Origin: Liopterus haemorrhoidalis
Lineage: Eukaryota; Arthropoda; Insecta; Coleoptera; Dytiscidae
Direction of reading: 5' to 3'
Assembly: GCA_963971575.1 (NCBI GenBank)
Contig: OZ020611.1
Span: 24,845,279-24,909,278, forward strand
DNA length: 64,000 bases
Below the pieces are notes generated by a model, which searched no databases, was not told the DNA's origin, and saw nothing but the letters and a program-made list of their open reading frames with translations. Positions 11,673-22,714 of the stretch are shown one piece after another. Numbering within the stretch: position 1 is the first letter of the stretch; each line of letters starts with the position of its first letter. The position numbers and the translations under genes were made by a program.

Positions 11673-12964
11673 TACGAGGGCTACCTTTTAAGTTTTTACA
11701 AAAATTAAGAAAGAAAACATTTTATGGAACAAACTGTTTTATTGATTTTCAAAATATTCGACTTCAAAATTTATACACTTTTGCATGCGTTCAAACCAGT
11801 TCTCGACACATTTCTCCCACTCTGAAATTGGTATCTCAAAAACATGTGTTTCGAAGGCTTCAACAGCTTCTTAAGGTGATGAAAATCGCTGTTCACGCAT
11901 TTTTTGTTTGACATTCGGGCACAAAAAAGTCGCTTGGGGATAAGTCAGGTGAATACGGGCAATGAGACATTAATTCGATGTTTTTCTCCTTCAAATAATC
12001 AATTGTTTGACGTGCTGTGTAGGAGTTTACATTGTCATGATGAAGAATAATGCGACGTTTTTGGTTGTTTTTCCTGATTTTGTCGATGACTCCTGGCAAA
12101 CAAATTGTTGTATACCATTCAGCATTAACTGTTATCCGATCCTCTAAAGGAATGGTTGCAACATGTCCAGTACAACCGAAGAAACAAGCGATCATTTTCT
12201 TGGGAGTGCTTCGTGTATGAACATTTTTTTGTGGGTTTCGGGTCATCTTGGAAGACCCAAACAGTTGATTGTTGCTTAGTTTCCGGTTCATATGAATAAA
12301 TCCAAGTTCCACCACCTGTAACGATGTTGTATACGGATTTTGTAGTGCCTAGGTTGAATTTTTTTAGCATTCTCTTACACCAATCAATACGAGCCTTTAT
12401 TTTGAGCTTCGGTCAAATTAGGCGGAATCCATCGGGAACAGATATTTTTCACAGTTAAATGTTCATGTAAAATCGAATGTATTGCACTCTGCGATATGCC
12501 AAAGGATGCGTCTATCTCACGATATGTCACATGCTGATCTTCTTCAATCATTTTGCGCACAGCATCGATGTTTTTTTGAATCACAACCGATTTTGGTCGA
12601 CCTTTATGAGATTGATCACTGACGGACGCATAACCACGACGATGTTCTGTAAACCAAATGTAAACAGTCTTTTCTGATAGTTCTTCTTTACCAAAAGTTG
12701 AACGAAGCAAACTATGCATTGTTGTTAAGTAAGGCCTTTATTAAAATCGTAAAAAATCATCCAACGAAAACCTTCACGAGTAATATCCATTTTTCCACAA
12801 ACTTGTTTTTTAACGGTCGCTGTCAACAACCTACTCGGTCAATTTATAAGCTGCCACTGGTTTCATAATAAAAAATGTTAAATTTTACAAATATAGTAAT
12901 AATGTCACATTTCAATATTGCCGTCTAGTGGTTGTTTGTAAAAACATAAAAGGTAACCCTCGTA
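11673..12964 (-). mobile_element. Full-length mariner element, 1.29 kb
   Basis: Inverted ends TACGAGGGCTACCTTTTA and TACGAGGGTTACCTTTTA (~28 bp, few mismatches) are flanked by TA duplications (11671-11672, 12965-12966). The length is that of a complete mariner. The encoded transposase is broken. The copy at ~21635-22714 belongs to the same family. Confidence 0.92.
11739..12790 (-). pseudogene. mariner transposase, inactivated
   Basis: It starts MDITREGFRWMIFYDFNKGLT, then an in-frame TAA and a one-base loss before the helix-turn-helix region (SEKTVYIWFTEHRRG, then VTYREIDASFGISQSAIHSIL). The catalytic half includes WIYSYEPETKQQSTVWVFQD, IILHHDN and YSPDLSPSDFF. The first catalytic aspartate is lost: the usual TGDETW reads TGGGTW. 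The second and third aspartates survive (DD34D spacing). It ends EYFENQ then TAA. Length is near 350 codons with frameshifts, as expected for a decayed mariner. Confidence 0.92.
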
Positions 12965-12984
12965 TACCAGAGGAAAGAATAATT

Positions 12985-13215
12985 TGTACATATTATCATC
13001 ATCAACAGCATCATCGTCATCAACAACATAATTATCATTTTCCTTCAGCCGTTCGAAACCACTGCTAGATATAAACCTCTCTTAAAAATTTCCAATTTTC
13101 TGTGTCTTAAGCTTCTTGTAGCGAGTTCGTAGATATGCGCTTAAGGTCATCACTCCAGCGAGTTCTCGGCTACATTTATCTGTCCATGGTCTCCATTCGG
13201 GAATCCTTTCATAGT
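12985..13215 (-). pseudogene. RTE-like retrotransposon 3' end
   Basis: Minus-strand text resembles the C terminus of RTE-type polyproteins: RPWTDKCSREL, then AQDTENWKFLREAYISS-like residues after frame correction, a stop, and a GATGAT-rich tail at 12990-13030. The copy at 37575-37907 is better preserved. Strongly decayed. Confidence 0.5.
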
Positions 13216-13221
13216 CAGAAT

Positions 13222-13405
13222 TTTTTTTTTTAAATTAGGCTATACATATTTCTTTAGTAATTTACATGTAACGTTACTTGAAAGAAATAAGTCGTAATAA
13301 AAAATTTAACAAAAAAAAAAAAAATAATCGAAAAAGAACGACTCTTCCTCATTTTCTGATTCAGTTTCTGAAGCCATAATTGTATCATTCATGAGATACT
13401 AGAAG
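13222..13405 (+). repeat. Direct repeat unit, copy 1
   Basis: It matches 16656-16845 in the same orientation. Shared text includes ACATGTAACGTTACTTGAAA, GAACGACTCTTCCTCATTTT and CTGATTCAGTTTCTGAAGCC. Class unknown. Confidence 0.75.
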
Positions 13406-14273
13406 TATCACGTCAATTTTACATAAAATTTACCAAATTTGATATTTCCATAACAGGCAAAGGTCCTTTATTATAAATTATAAATTCTGTACCGGAATAG
13501 TTAAAGAGAAATTTTTCCATCAGTCGTTTGTTGTTCTGTCTTGATGGCCTGCCGATTTCCATTTCATGGTAACTACTTAACGAAAGATGTTGGTTAGTTT
13601 TGTCTGTGGACGAATTTCAACATTTGGTATTTTGTCCCTAAGCGTTGTACATGGCTCGTTATATAACCCTTTGGGTTACTTGAAGCTTTCTAGCAGAAGC
13701 TTTAGACAGTGTTAGGGTTTCCGCCCCATAAAAAAAAGAAGGTTAAGACAATATTGATCATAGGGCTACCTAAAAGAAATAACCTCCAACGTCTTTTTAG
13801 GATTTTTTAGGTATGACCAAGATATCTTTACACTGTTTTATTATTATTATTATTTTGGTGTTGTCAGGTCTTGACAAACTTCAGCAACCTTTTGAGCCAC
13901 GTCATACTAGAGACTAGTGAAGCTAATTATACACGGCTGCATCCCAAACCCTAACGATATTCAGACGCGGAAATTACACTAGATCTACTGCCCGAATAAT
14001 GCGGAGTGACCCGAGCAACACTGCTTTATGCATCCTGTAGATCAAAGTGGTTGCAGAAGATCTGCAGGCAGGAATGGATCGATTTACCTTCGATAGAAAG
14101 TTTTCATACCACCCAAAACACCAACTACCAGGACTATAAGCTTAACTTTATACCCTGGATTAAACTTCCTAAGCTCGGACAGGAAATTCATATATTTCTT
14201 ATTATTTTTTATACTTCTTATATTTTATAATTTTAATTATTTATATTATTCATTATTATCTATAATTTATTCA
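13406..14273. other. Unassigned; small family A scrap
   Basis: The end of family A (TTTTTAGGTATGACCAAGATATC) occurs at ~13793-13830. The remainder is unassigned, although 13960-14165 is less AT-rich and could belong to the fragment downstream. Confidence 0.45.
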
Positions 14274-14632
14274 TTCTTTGCTACATTCGTTTCACACATA
14301 CTACAAGGTGCAGAAGTGGCTGGGCTACAAAAAGAATCCGCTGGAATAGGGATGGGTTGCTACAACCCGAGGCCTTTGTCCAAAGATGATGTCGAGGGAA
14401 GTAGCCCCCTCAAACCTGCTGAACATGATTTTCTGCAGTTGCAAGAAGGGATGCAGGATTTCTTGAAATGTTCCGTTGTCTGCGGGACCTGCAATGGCCA
14501 GTCCTGCGAAAACCTACAGGAAATGAAGATAGACATCGACGACAACACCTCGACTTGGACGACCTCGACGACGACGAGATGGAAAGGTTGCTAGACGATA
14601 TTGATATTGAAGAAGTCGAGGAACAACATTAG
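14274..14632 (+). pseudogene. Cys-rich (CXC-like) C-terminal protein fragment
   Basis: Over several frames the strand reads HSFHTYYKVQKWLGYKKNPLE, a stop, GWVATTRGLCPK, APSNLLNMIFCSCKKGC, then LKCSVVCGTCNGQSCEN and an acidic tail ending DIDIEEVEEQH and TAG (14630-14632). The order VQxWLG, GW, GLxP, AP, LL, CxCKKGC, CxxxCxxCxGxSC, acidic tail resembles the C-terminal end of a multicopy arthropod protein family of unknown function whose Cys-rich part looks like a tesmin/TSO1-type CXC motif. The in-frame stop and two frameshifts suggest a pseudogene. AT-rich DNA upstream could be an intron. Function is not assigned. Confidence 0.5.
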
Positions 14633-16238
14633 GTATAGTTACACTCGTATTGTTGTTGAAAGTTACCATTATTTATAATAATTAATACTTGCCTACATGT
14701 TATAGATACCATTACTTTTATTTATTAATGCTTACCAACTTTCATGTGCATTGTATTTATATTAGGACTTCATGACAAGGTTTTACCTTGGGATATTGAA
14801 TATATAATTTTTCATTTTAGGCGATTAAAGACGATGAAGAAGACGGTTTGGCGGATTTGGCCCTGGCCCCTCAAAGAGGAGAAAAGAACATTACTAACAT
14901 TTCTTTTAAACTTTTTATTTTATATAACGTGTTAAATATATTTTGTATTTCAATTTCAGTCGTTTGGTTGTGAACAGTGACTTCCCTCCACCCATTCTAC
15001 CCATTCCATCCTGCCCCCTCCACCCCGCCTCCTTCAAAATGTTAAATTGAATAAATGTTTACTTCACTGACTCATGTTAGACAGGTTATTGAAGATAAAA
15101 AGACAATTGTATATGATGAAACATGAAAATTAGCAGAAAATTTTCAACTTTGGAGATTTTTTCAAACTTTGAGAAGCTGTATCTCGGAAACGATTAGATC
15201 TACCAAACCTATTCTGGTCTCAAATTGTAGAAAATTTAATTTAGTTTAAAAATGTGTAGAATGGTGTTTGTCGAAAACGTGCTCCTTTATGGTCAAAATG
15301 GGAAGAAACCGAAAAAAGTTCGAAAATTTAACAGTTTTTGAGATATTCAAAAGTGTTCCGGAGGGCCGCCGAGGTCAAAAACTTGGATTTTGCATCTCAG
15401 GCACATCCCATTCAAGAAAAAATCACGAAACTAACTACCCCCACTTGATGCAATTTAGACCCCTTTAGCCATGACAAGGTTACTGGACTAGTAGCATTAA
15501 TGAAGAAATAAAATATTTCGAAGCTGGTCAGCTAGATCTAGTTGTATCATTTATGTCCGCAAGCCGTACAACCACATATATTCACTTACGGACACGACCA
15601 ACTCCACAATATTTATAATCCAATTTTATTCACATTGTAAATGAGTAGGTATCATTCGCATAGACTCTGGTTCGAGTTTGCTCCTTCCTCAAGGACAAAA
15701 TTCTAGCAGCGCCACTGAACACATTAAATACAAATCAAATTAAAACAGGATGAAATTTAGATTCAAAAGTTAGCATTACAAATAATAGAGCACAAATATA
15801 ACTTTGTGCATCTATATATCTATGTTAAAGGTAGCAACTGACATATATTCGCCATAACTACTTTATACAACATCTAAATGTTATATATATATGTTATGTC
15901 AAATAACAAAGCTGCGCTTGTATGTATATTAGTTCCGCATGGATTACTCCGAATAACAACAAAGAAAACTTTAATAATATTACAATTTTCCTTATAAAAT
16001 GTCAGTGCTGAAAGGAAAGCACACCAACCATGAATAACGTGATTGATAAATCAGCTGGAATATATGTATTTAAGGTAAAGTGTTTCCAATAAAATATTAT
16101 TAATTTCAAATCCGATATAGGAATAAGTATTATTGGAGAGTAATAAGGATGATTGATAAACATAAAGAAATAAAGTACCTAAATAAAAATATCAGCCTTC
16201 CGTATTAATTTTATAATATGTATTTTAATTTTATTTAG
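14633..16238. other. Unassigned; possible acidic exon-like piece
   Basis: Bases 14820-14885 could encode AIKDDEEDGLADLALAPQ after an AG, perhaps part of the fragment upstream, but splice signals cannot be tested by eye. The rest has no recognised feature. Confidence 0.35.
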
Positions 16239-16494
16239 ACCTGGTCTTTCCATCTTCAAGTAAACCTCTAGATAACTATCTGACCGATAAAGTTATCTGG
16301 AACTTCATCTGCTGAATAAATGTCAATACCAAACAATGAATTCAATACGTCAGTCTCATTATTCATCAGATAACTATTCGATAGATACATTTTTATTGAA
16401 AGACGTGATGACATTTATTCAGCATAGAAAGTATCACATAACCTTATCTGTCAGATATTTACCTAGAGGTTTACCTGAAGGTGGAAAGACTGGG
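16239..16494. mobile_element. Fold-back MITE with ~90-bp inverted arms
   Basis: The left arm CTGGTCTTTCCATCTTCAAG...AACCTCTAGATAA... reappears inverted as CCAGTCTTTCCACCTTCAGG...AACCTCTAGGTAA... The arms extend to GCTGAATAAATGTCA and enclose a short centre. Target duplication is unclear, so the superfamily is open (Mutator-like is possible). Confidence 0.7.
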
Positions 16495-16631
16495 CTTTAG
16501 GAAACCATACATAATATAGGGTGCAATAGGGAAATGGGACTTTATTTTCTTTATTATTAGAGATACAAAAAATATTAAACATAAAAATTGTAGGAGACCA
16601 AGTGGGACATAGAAGAAAATATATTTTTAAA

Positions 16632-17207
16632 CCAGTGGTTCTCAAGCTAGAGCTCGAAGTCATATAATTTTTTAAAATTAGACTATACATATTACTTAAG
16701 TAATTCACATGTAACGTTACTTGAAATACACAAGTATTGATGAAAAAAGTTAATAAAAAAAAAAAATCGAAAAAGGAACGACTCTTCCTCATTTTCTGAT
16801 TCAGTTTCTGAAGCCAGAATTGTATCATTCATGAGGTACTAGAACAGTGGTTCCCAACCGGGGGTGCGGGAAAGCATTTTGAGGGGTGCGAGACGAATAA
16901 TAATAATAAAAAAATATAAGTATATTTTCTTTCTAATAAAAAAATAATTCCTCACTCCCAAATTAGAAGTGAGGAGCAGAAAAAAAAAAAAAACAGAAGT
17001 GAAGAGAAAAAAAAAGTCCTCTCACCCAAAATAGAAGTGATGAGCAAAAAAAAAACGGTCCTCATTCTCTACAAAAACAATAAAAACAAGTGACGAGCAA
17101 AAAAGAGTATATTCAGGGTTTTTTTTTTTTATAAAAAGTAAGAGTGTAGAGGATATTACTCAAAAAAGAGTATAATACTCTAAAAAAGAGTACGTCTGGT
17201 CACCCTA
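16632..17207. repeat. Mosaic of hAT ends, direct repeat copy 2 and a MITE end
   Basis: CAGTGGTTCTCAAGC at 16633 and CAGTGGTTCCCAACCGGGG at ~16855 are hAT-type 5' ends without partners. Bases 16656-16845 duplicate 13222-13405. From ~16930 there are imperfect tandem units (CCTCACTCCCAAATTAGAAG-like), ending at 17207 with the complement of TAGGGTGACCAGACG. These units and that end match the MITE at 28949-29164. Confidence 0.6.
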
Positions 17208-17242
17208 CACCAACATTGTCTTAACCCTCCGTTACACGCGGC

Positions 17243-17571
17243 TGATCTGACAGATCAGAAAGGTATATTTTTAGTTGCCAAACTGATGTGATTGGCAGCA
17301 CTGAATCAAGCCTATTAGAAGCTTCCTAGCATTCATATAGGAGTGAGCTGGTAGTGTTATGGTGTTCACCAAACTGTTCAGAGTTCTTTTATATTAATTT
17401 TTGATCTATTAGATCACCGCGACAAAGATCGTAAGTTTTTCGTGATATTTATTTTCTTGATTAAATTAATTCTTTTTGTTACAAGTATATGAGAAAAGAC
17501 CCTATTGAAGTTTTTTTTTTTTTTAATTTTGCTGTGGTGATAGTAAAAAGGGTTTCTGATCTCACAGATCA
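17243..17571. promoter_or_regulatory. Left subterminal palindromic motif cluster of piggyBac
   Basis: TGATCTGACAGATCA (17243-17257), TGATCTATTAGATCA (17402-17416) and TGATCTCACAGATCA (17557-17571); the last two continue CCGCG. A fourth copy is near the right end. They are candidate transposase binding sites by analogy with subterminal repeats in piggyBac elements; binding is inference. Confidence 0.6.
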
Positions 17572-17600
17572 CCGCGTGCCATACTTGTATTCAATTCACT

Positions 17601-19322
17601 ATGGATCGTTTTTCACTACAAAATGAGGCTGATATAGACGAGATAATGCGAATGCTGAACGAGGAAGATGATGAGGAAAATCAAGTTCTAGGTGAAGAAG
17701 AAACAGACACCGATGAAGATGCTTCCGAATAAGGTATTAGTTCAGATATTGAAAGTGACAAAAATGAATCCGATTCATCAGGAAGTGAAAGTGATGGGTA
17801 TGATGACGATTATTATTTTGCCCATCAGTTGAAAAATAAGAAAATTATCAATACATGGAAATGGAAAAAAAACCCTTACAATCAAGTGAGGAGACGAGGG
17901 GTACCAAATATTCTTGTTCACCTACTGGGGTGAAGGGTGCAGCAAGAAATGTAAATTCTATTCTGGGACTTTGGAATCTATTGTTTGATAACACTATCAT
18001 GGATACAATTGTAAACTCTACTAATAAATATATTGACAAAATAAGTGACCAATTTGCTAGACCTAGAGATGCTAAACATACCGGTTTGATTGAAATAAAA
18101 GCATTTATTGGGCTTTTATACCTTGCTGGTGTGTATAAAGCATCAAAGTTGAATTTAGAAGAACTCTATAGTACGAAAGGGGATGGTGTCGAGATTTTCA
18201 GACTTACTATGGGCATAAATCGATTCCGATTTTTGATTCGCTGTTTACGGTTTGACGACTACGAAACAAGGCAAGATAGACGAAAATACGACCGGCTTGC
18301 AGCAGTTAGAGACTGTTTTGAAAGATACGTTGAAAACTGTTCAAAATGGTATAGTCCTGGAGAAAACGTCACCATCGACGAAATGTTGGTTGGCTTTAGA
18401 GGCAGATGTATTTTTCGGCAATACAACCCAAAAAAACCTGCAAGATATGGATTGAAATTTTTTTCACTAACTGACGCCAGGATCCCATATACCTACAATT
18501 TGGAAATTTACGCGGGAACCCAACCTGATAGGCCTTTTGCTTTACATAACTCACCATCTGAAGTCGTGAAACGTCTTGTGCTTCCTATAAGAAATTCTGG
18601 AAGAAATTTAAAAGTGGATAACTGGTTTACTAGCTATGGCCTTATAAACGAATTGAAAGACATCAAAATTTCCATAGTAGGAACTCTGAGGTCAAATAAA
18701 CCACAGATACCAAAGTGTTTCAAAAGTAAACACAGAGAAGAAAAATCCTCGATGTTTGCTTTTCAGAAGGAAGCAATTGGTTTCCTATATTCCAGAGCCA
18801 AAGAAAAACGTATTCCTTTTGTCAAGTCAGCACTTTGATAACACAATTGATGAAGAGACGGGTGATAACAAAAAACCCGAAATAATAACTTTCTACAATA
18901 GAACAAAATGCGGAGTAGGTATCGTAGACCAGATGAGTGCCGCATATGATGTATCTAGAGCTACAAAACGCTGGCCAATGGTAGTGTTTTTCTCAATGTT
19001 GAACACGGCAGGCATAAATAGCCAAATTTTGTACACAGGCAACAAAAATAAAATCAAAAACAGAAGAACATTTTTACGGAATCTTGCAGTTTCACTGATG
19101 CAAGAACATCTTGATAGAAGAAGGAGCAGGAACACAAGGCTACCTATACATATTTCCCAAGGAGTAAAAAGGCGTCATTCGGACAATTCTACAACCACTT
19201 CAACTAATAAGCAACCTGAGGAGCAAACCGATCAAAGAAGATTGGACTGCGTTCCATGCAAAGTAGTAAAGAAGAGGCGCCTTACAAAATACAAATGCCA
19301 TGTCTGGAACATTCTAGAATGA
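17601..19322 (+). pseudogene. piggyBac transposase, frameshifted
   Basis: ATG at 17601 opens MDRFSLQNEADIDEIMRML and an acidic Asp/Glu/Ser-rich N terminus, with a TAA at about 17730. The frame changes near 17910-17930 and again near 18780-18800. The middle frame (17855-18838) holds the DDE core: D in NVTIDEMLVGF (~18377) and D in NLKVDNWFTSYG (~18617). The third, in GVGIVDQMSAAY (~18927), lies in the last frame, which ends CHVWNILE. The Cys-rich C-terminal domain is damaged: the CxxC expected at KYKCHVC reads CHVW. All three catalytic aspartates remain, but the frameshifts should abolish activity. Confidence 0.93.
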
Positions 19323-19654
19323 GATGCAAAAGTGATTGTTTTGAGGACGCAGACGGTAGCTCTGATAGTGAATAATTGTTTTCTTTTAAGCATTTTATTG
19401 TAAGTTAGCTTTTTGTAAAGTTCATTTAGAAGTTTAGAATTGTTTCTGGTACATTTTTGTATGGATAATAATTTTTGAGTTTTTTTTTTCAAGTATTTTG
19501 GCTCTTTATTATGAAAAAATATTGTAAGCTTTTGTTCAATATTATTATAAGGTACTTACTAAAAATATTATTTGGTGAATCATTTATCCATTCAAACCCT
19601 TCAGTAGGTCGTCAGGTTCTAAAAAGTTTGATTCGCCTATTTTTTTTGTTTACA

Positions 19655-19669
19655 TGATCTGTCAGATCA
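19655..19669. promoter_or_regulatory. Right subterminal copy of the piggyBac palindrome
   Basis: TGATCTGTCAGATCA followed by CCGCG, matching the three left-end copies. It lies about 45 bases inside the right terminus. Confidence 0.6.
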
Positions 19670-19717
19670 CCGCGATAAATATGACACTATTTAGGGCCGC
19701 GGGCAACGGAGGGTTAA

Positions 19718-20380
19718 TATTCGGAGACCTAAGCTAACATAATGCTAGATGCCTACATATCTAACACTTATTATATTATATCCTTACACTTACTAAATAC
19801 CTACAAAAGCCTGAAATAAGTGAAAATACACAGTTCATATAATTTTTTTCTTCTTTCGTTTTCCATATTATATATAAGTTCAGTTCGAAAATCAACTACT
19901 TAAATCATGCAGTAAAATTTACTAGAAACTTTACATAAATATAAATATCTGCATGGTAGTTTCTAAATTGACTTTGTCTTGTTATGAAATATTATACATT
20001 TGAATGAAAATTCATTACTGGCGCATACTTTGTTGTAAGTTCTTCGAATGGTGGGTGTAGTGTTGTAAATAGTTCAATGTACGAGGTTAGTCATTTATAT
20101 TCATCAAGACTAGTTAAGGTAATTCAATTCAACTACAGGCAGGTATAATAATACAGGGTTGTCGACTCCAGCCTAAAGTTGACTCACAATAATTTCAACC
20201 CAGCCCCAACTTGCACAAACTATGGAATAATGTATTTCACATTAAATTTCAAAATGATGAGGTAGAAGTCATATTTGCAGCATATAATATTTCGAGCATA
20301 TAGTAACAACTACATCGTAGTTAAATTCATATTTGATAGAGGAAAGACACCACATTCGGACCATCGAATGAGATACTTGC
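19718..20380. other. Unassigned; family A end scrap
   Basis: Bases ~19795-19850 (AATACCTACAAAAGCCTGAAA then TTCATATAATTTTTT) resemble the terminal block of family A. The rest is unassigned. Confidence 0.45.
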
Positions 20381-21120
20381 TCAAAATCTTTTTGACTCCG
20401 ATTTTAGCGAAAATAAAGTTTTAATGAAAACATATTTTAAAAATTCATGCTTTCCCAGTTTTTGAGTAAGAGCTGATTGAGGTCAGTTTTTTGCCTATAA
20501 TTCCAAAACTTATCCCAAAATTTCCAAATTTACCAAATTTTGTTGATTTATGACCAAAAATACATATTTTTTAATAAAACCGGGGACAATTTTTTTTTTG
20601 CCTGCTTCTACTTTATCGTTGTATCAAACTACGTACAAATATGTCATGCCGTTTCTGCGTGAATCTCGGACATACAAGAAAGACAGACAGACAGACAAAA
20701 ATTGTTTTTTTGCGGATATAGTCTTATAATCGTCTAAAACGTGTAGAGACCAAATATGAGGCCGAAAAAAATAAAAAAACAGTTACAGCCTTCAATTTTA
20801 TTAACATAAATACATATTTTACCAATTTTCAAATAAAATTAATAAAAAAAATCCCATATTTTTTGATATTTTGATCAAAAATTTTTTGACTCTAATTTGA
20901 GCCAAAGTATAGTTTTGTGTGGAGTAGGGATTTTGAAAAAAATATTTAAAAAATTAGTATTCAAGTTAAGCCGATTTGGGTCAGTTTTTAGCTTATAGTT
21001 CATAACCTTTTGCCCAAACTTCCAAATTGACCAAATTTTGTTGATCTATGGCCAAAAATACATATTTGTACCAATTTTCAATACAATAGGAGAAAACATT
21101 TTTTTTGCCTAAAAATCTTT
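20381..21120 (+). repeat. Ancient tandem duplication with CAGA run
   Basis: Blocks at 20385-20600 and 20875-21090 share the same order of phrases: TTTTTGACTC, GTCAGTTTTT, CCAAATTT/GACCAAATTTTG, TTGTTGATnTATG and CCAAAAATACATATT. The offset is about 490 bp. A CAGA tetranucleotide run lies at ~20676-20697. No protein is encoded. Confidence 0.6.
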
Positions 21121-21634
21121 TATGGTCTACCCCTCACGATTTTGTCAATTTTTGGCCATTTTCAAAGATTTGGATTACTGCCTATACAAAATTTAATAAT
21201 TGGTTTATTAAAGCCCTTTTTTTTATGGGATAAACAATGTAGGAGAATTTTAAAAATTCAAATCGCACATTTCTATCCCTATCCATTTTTTAGCTAGAAA
21301 TTAACAAAATTTTCAAAAATTCAAACAAGAAAAATGTGAGTTCAAAAAAAATTTTTTCAACGAAATACAGTAACAAGTCAATTAGAACCTAAAGATTTTA
21401 AAAATTTTAACCGCAGGTCTTTATCGCATTTTGCTTTTGCGAAACATCCATAAAATTTTTTGAAAATCACAACATATTAGTATTTTAAAATATAAACTAC
21501 GAATAAGGCCTCAATTTTTTTTAAACTTAAAAAACTTCAACCGCAAGTTGCTATCTTTAACCGTTTTTGAGTTGTGCTTTTTTAAATCACAATTTTCACA
21601 AATAGTGTAAATTATACCATTCAAAAAAAAGATA
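21121..21634. other. Unassigned AT-rich sequence
   Basis: A-rich and T-rich text similar in style to the preceding repeat. No feature recognised. Confidence 0.4.
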
Positions 21635-22714
21635 TTTTTTTACGATTTTAGTAAAGGCCTAACTCAACAACAATGCATAGATTTGCTTCGTTCAACTTTT
21701 AGTAATGAAGCACCATCAGAAAAGAATATTTACAATTGATTTACAGAATTTCGTCGTGGTCGTGCGTCCGTCAGTGATGCATCTCGTGAAGGTTGACCAA
21801 AATCGGTTGTGATTCAAAAAAACGTCGATGCTGTCCGCAAAATGATTGAAGAAGATCGGCATGTGACTTACCGTGAGATAGAGACATCCTTTGGCATATC
21901 GCAGACAGCAATTCATTCGATTTTGCATGAACATTTAGATGTGAAAAAGATCTGCTCCCGATGGAATCCGCATCATTTGAACGAAGCTCAAAAAAGGGCT
22001 CGTGTTGATTGGTGTAAGGGAATGCTAAAAAAATTCAAGCTAGGCACTGCAAAATCCGTATACAACATTGATACAGGTGACGAAACTTGAATTTATTTAT
22101 ATAAACTGGACACTAAGCAACATTCCACTGTTCGGGTCTTCCAAGATGAACCGAAACCCACAAAACTTGTTCGTTCACAAAGCACTACCAAGAAATGATC
22201 GCTTATTTCTTCGGTTGCGCTGGACATGTCGCAACCATTCCTTTAGAGGATCGGAGAACAGTTAATATTGAATAGCATACAACAATTTGTTTGCCAGAAG
22301 CCATCGAGAAAATCAGGGAAAACAACCAAAAACATCGCATCATTCTTCAACATGATAATTCAAGTTACCACACAGCACGTCAAACAATAGATTATTTGAA
22401 GAAGAAAAACATTGACTTAATGTCTTACTGCCCGTATTCATCTGATTTATCCCCTAACGATTTTTTTTGCTCCCCAGTATCAAACAAAAAATGCGTGGAC
22501 AGCGATTTTTATCACCCAAAGTAGCTGTTGAAGCCTTCGAAAACCATGTTTTTGAGAAACCAACTTGTGGAAAAAGTGTTTCGAAAATTGGTTTGAACGC
22601 ATGCAAAATTGTATAAATCTTAAAGGCGAATTATTTGAAAAGCAATAAAACAGTTTGTTCAAAAAAAATAATTCTTTCTTAGTTTTTGTAAAAACATAAA
22701 AGGTAGCCCTCATA
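21635..22714 (+). mobile_element. 5'-truncated mariner, same family as 11673-12964
   Basis: It begins inside the coding region (TTTTTTACGATTTTAGTAAAGG) and ends with GTAGCCCTCATA, the family terminus with CG changed to CA. The left terminus is missing. The 3' UTR-like part (TTTTTGTAAAAACATAAAAGG) matches the first copy. Confidence 0.88.
21640..22640 (+). pseudogene. mariner transposase remnant
   Basis: Recognisable pieces in order: the GLTQQQ N-terminal segment; FRRGRASVSDASREG then TGA (21794-21796, where a CGA codon is expected); VTYREIETSFGISQTAIHSIL; TGDET followed by TGA; FGSSKMNRNPQ; IILQHDNSSYHTARQTIDYL; and YSSDLSPNDFF. All three catalytic aspartates can be seen, but the frame shifts repeatedly and several stops occur. 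Non-functional. Confidence 0.88.

Larger units (their letters stand above)
17225..19713 (+). mobile_element. Full-length piggyBac element, 2.49 kb
   Basis: Both ends abut TTAA (17221-17224 and 19714-19717). Inverted termini are CCCTCCGTTACACGCGG and CCCTCCGTTGCCCGCGG. Length, TTAA target and encoded protein all identify piggyBac. Four copies of a palindromic TGATCTnnnAGATCA motif lie near the ends. Only two frameshifts and one early stop separate it from a coding copy, so it is relatively young. Confidence 0.95.

Noticed and set aside
17848..18039. Minus-strand frame inside the piggyBac
   Set aside because: Shadow of the transposase on the opposite strand.
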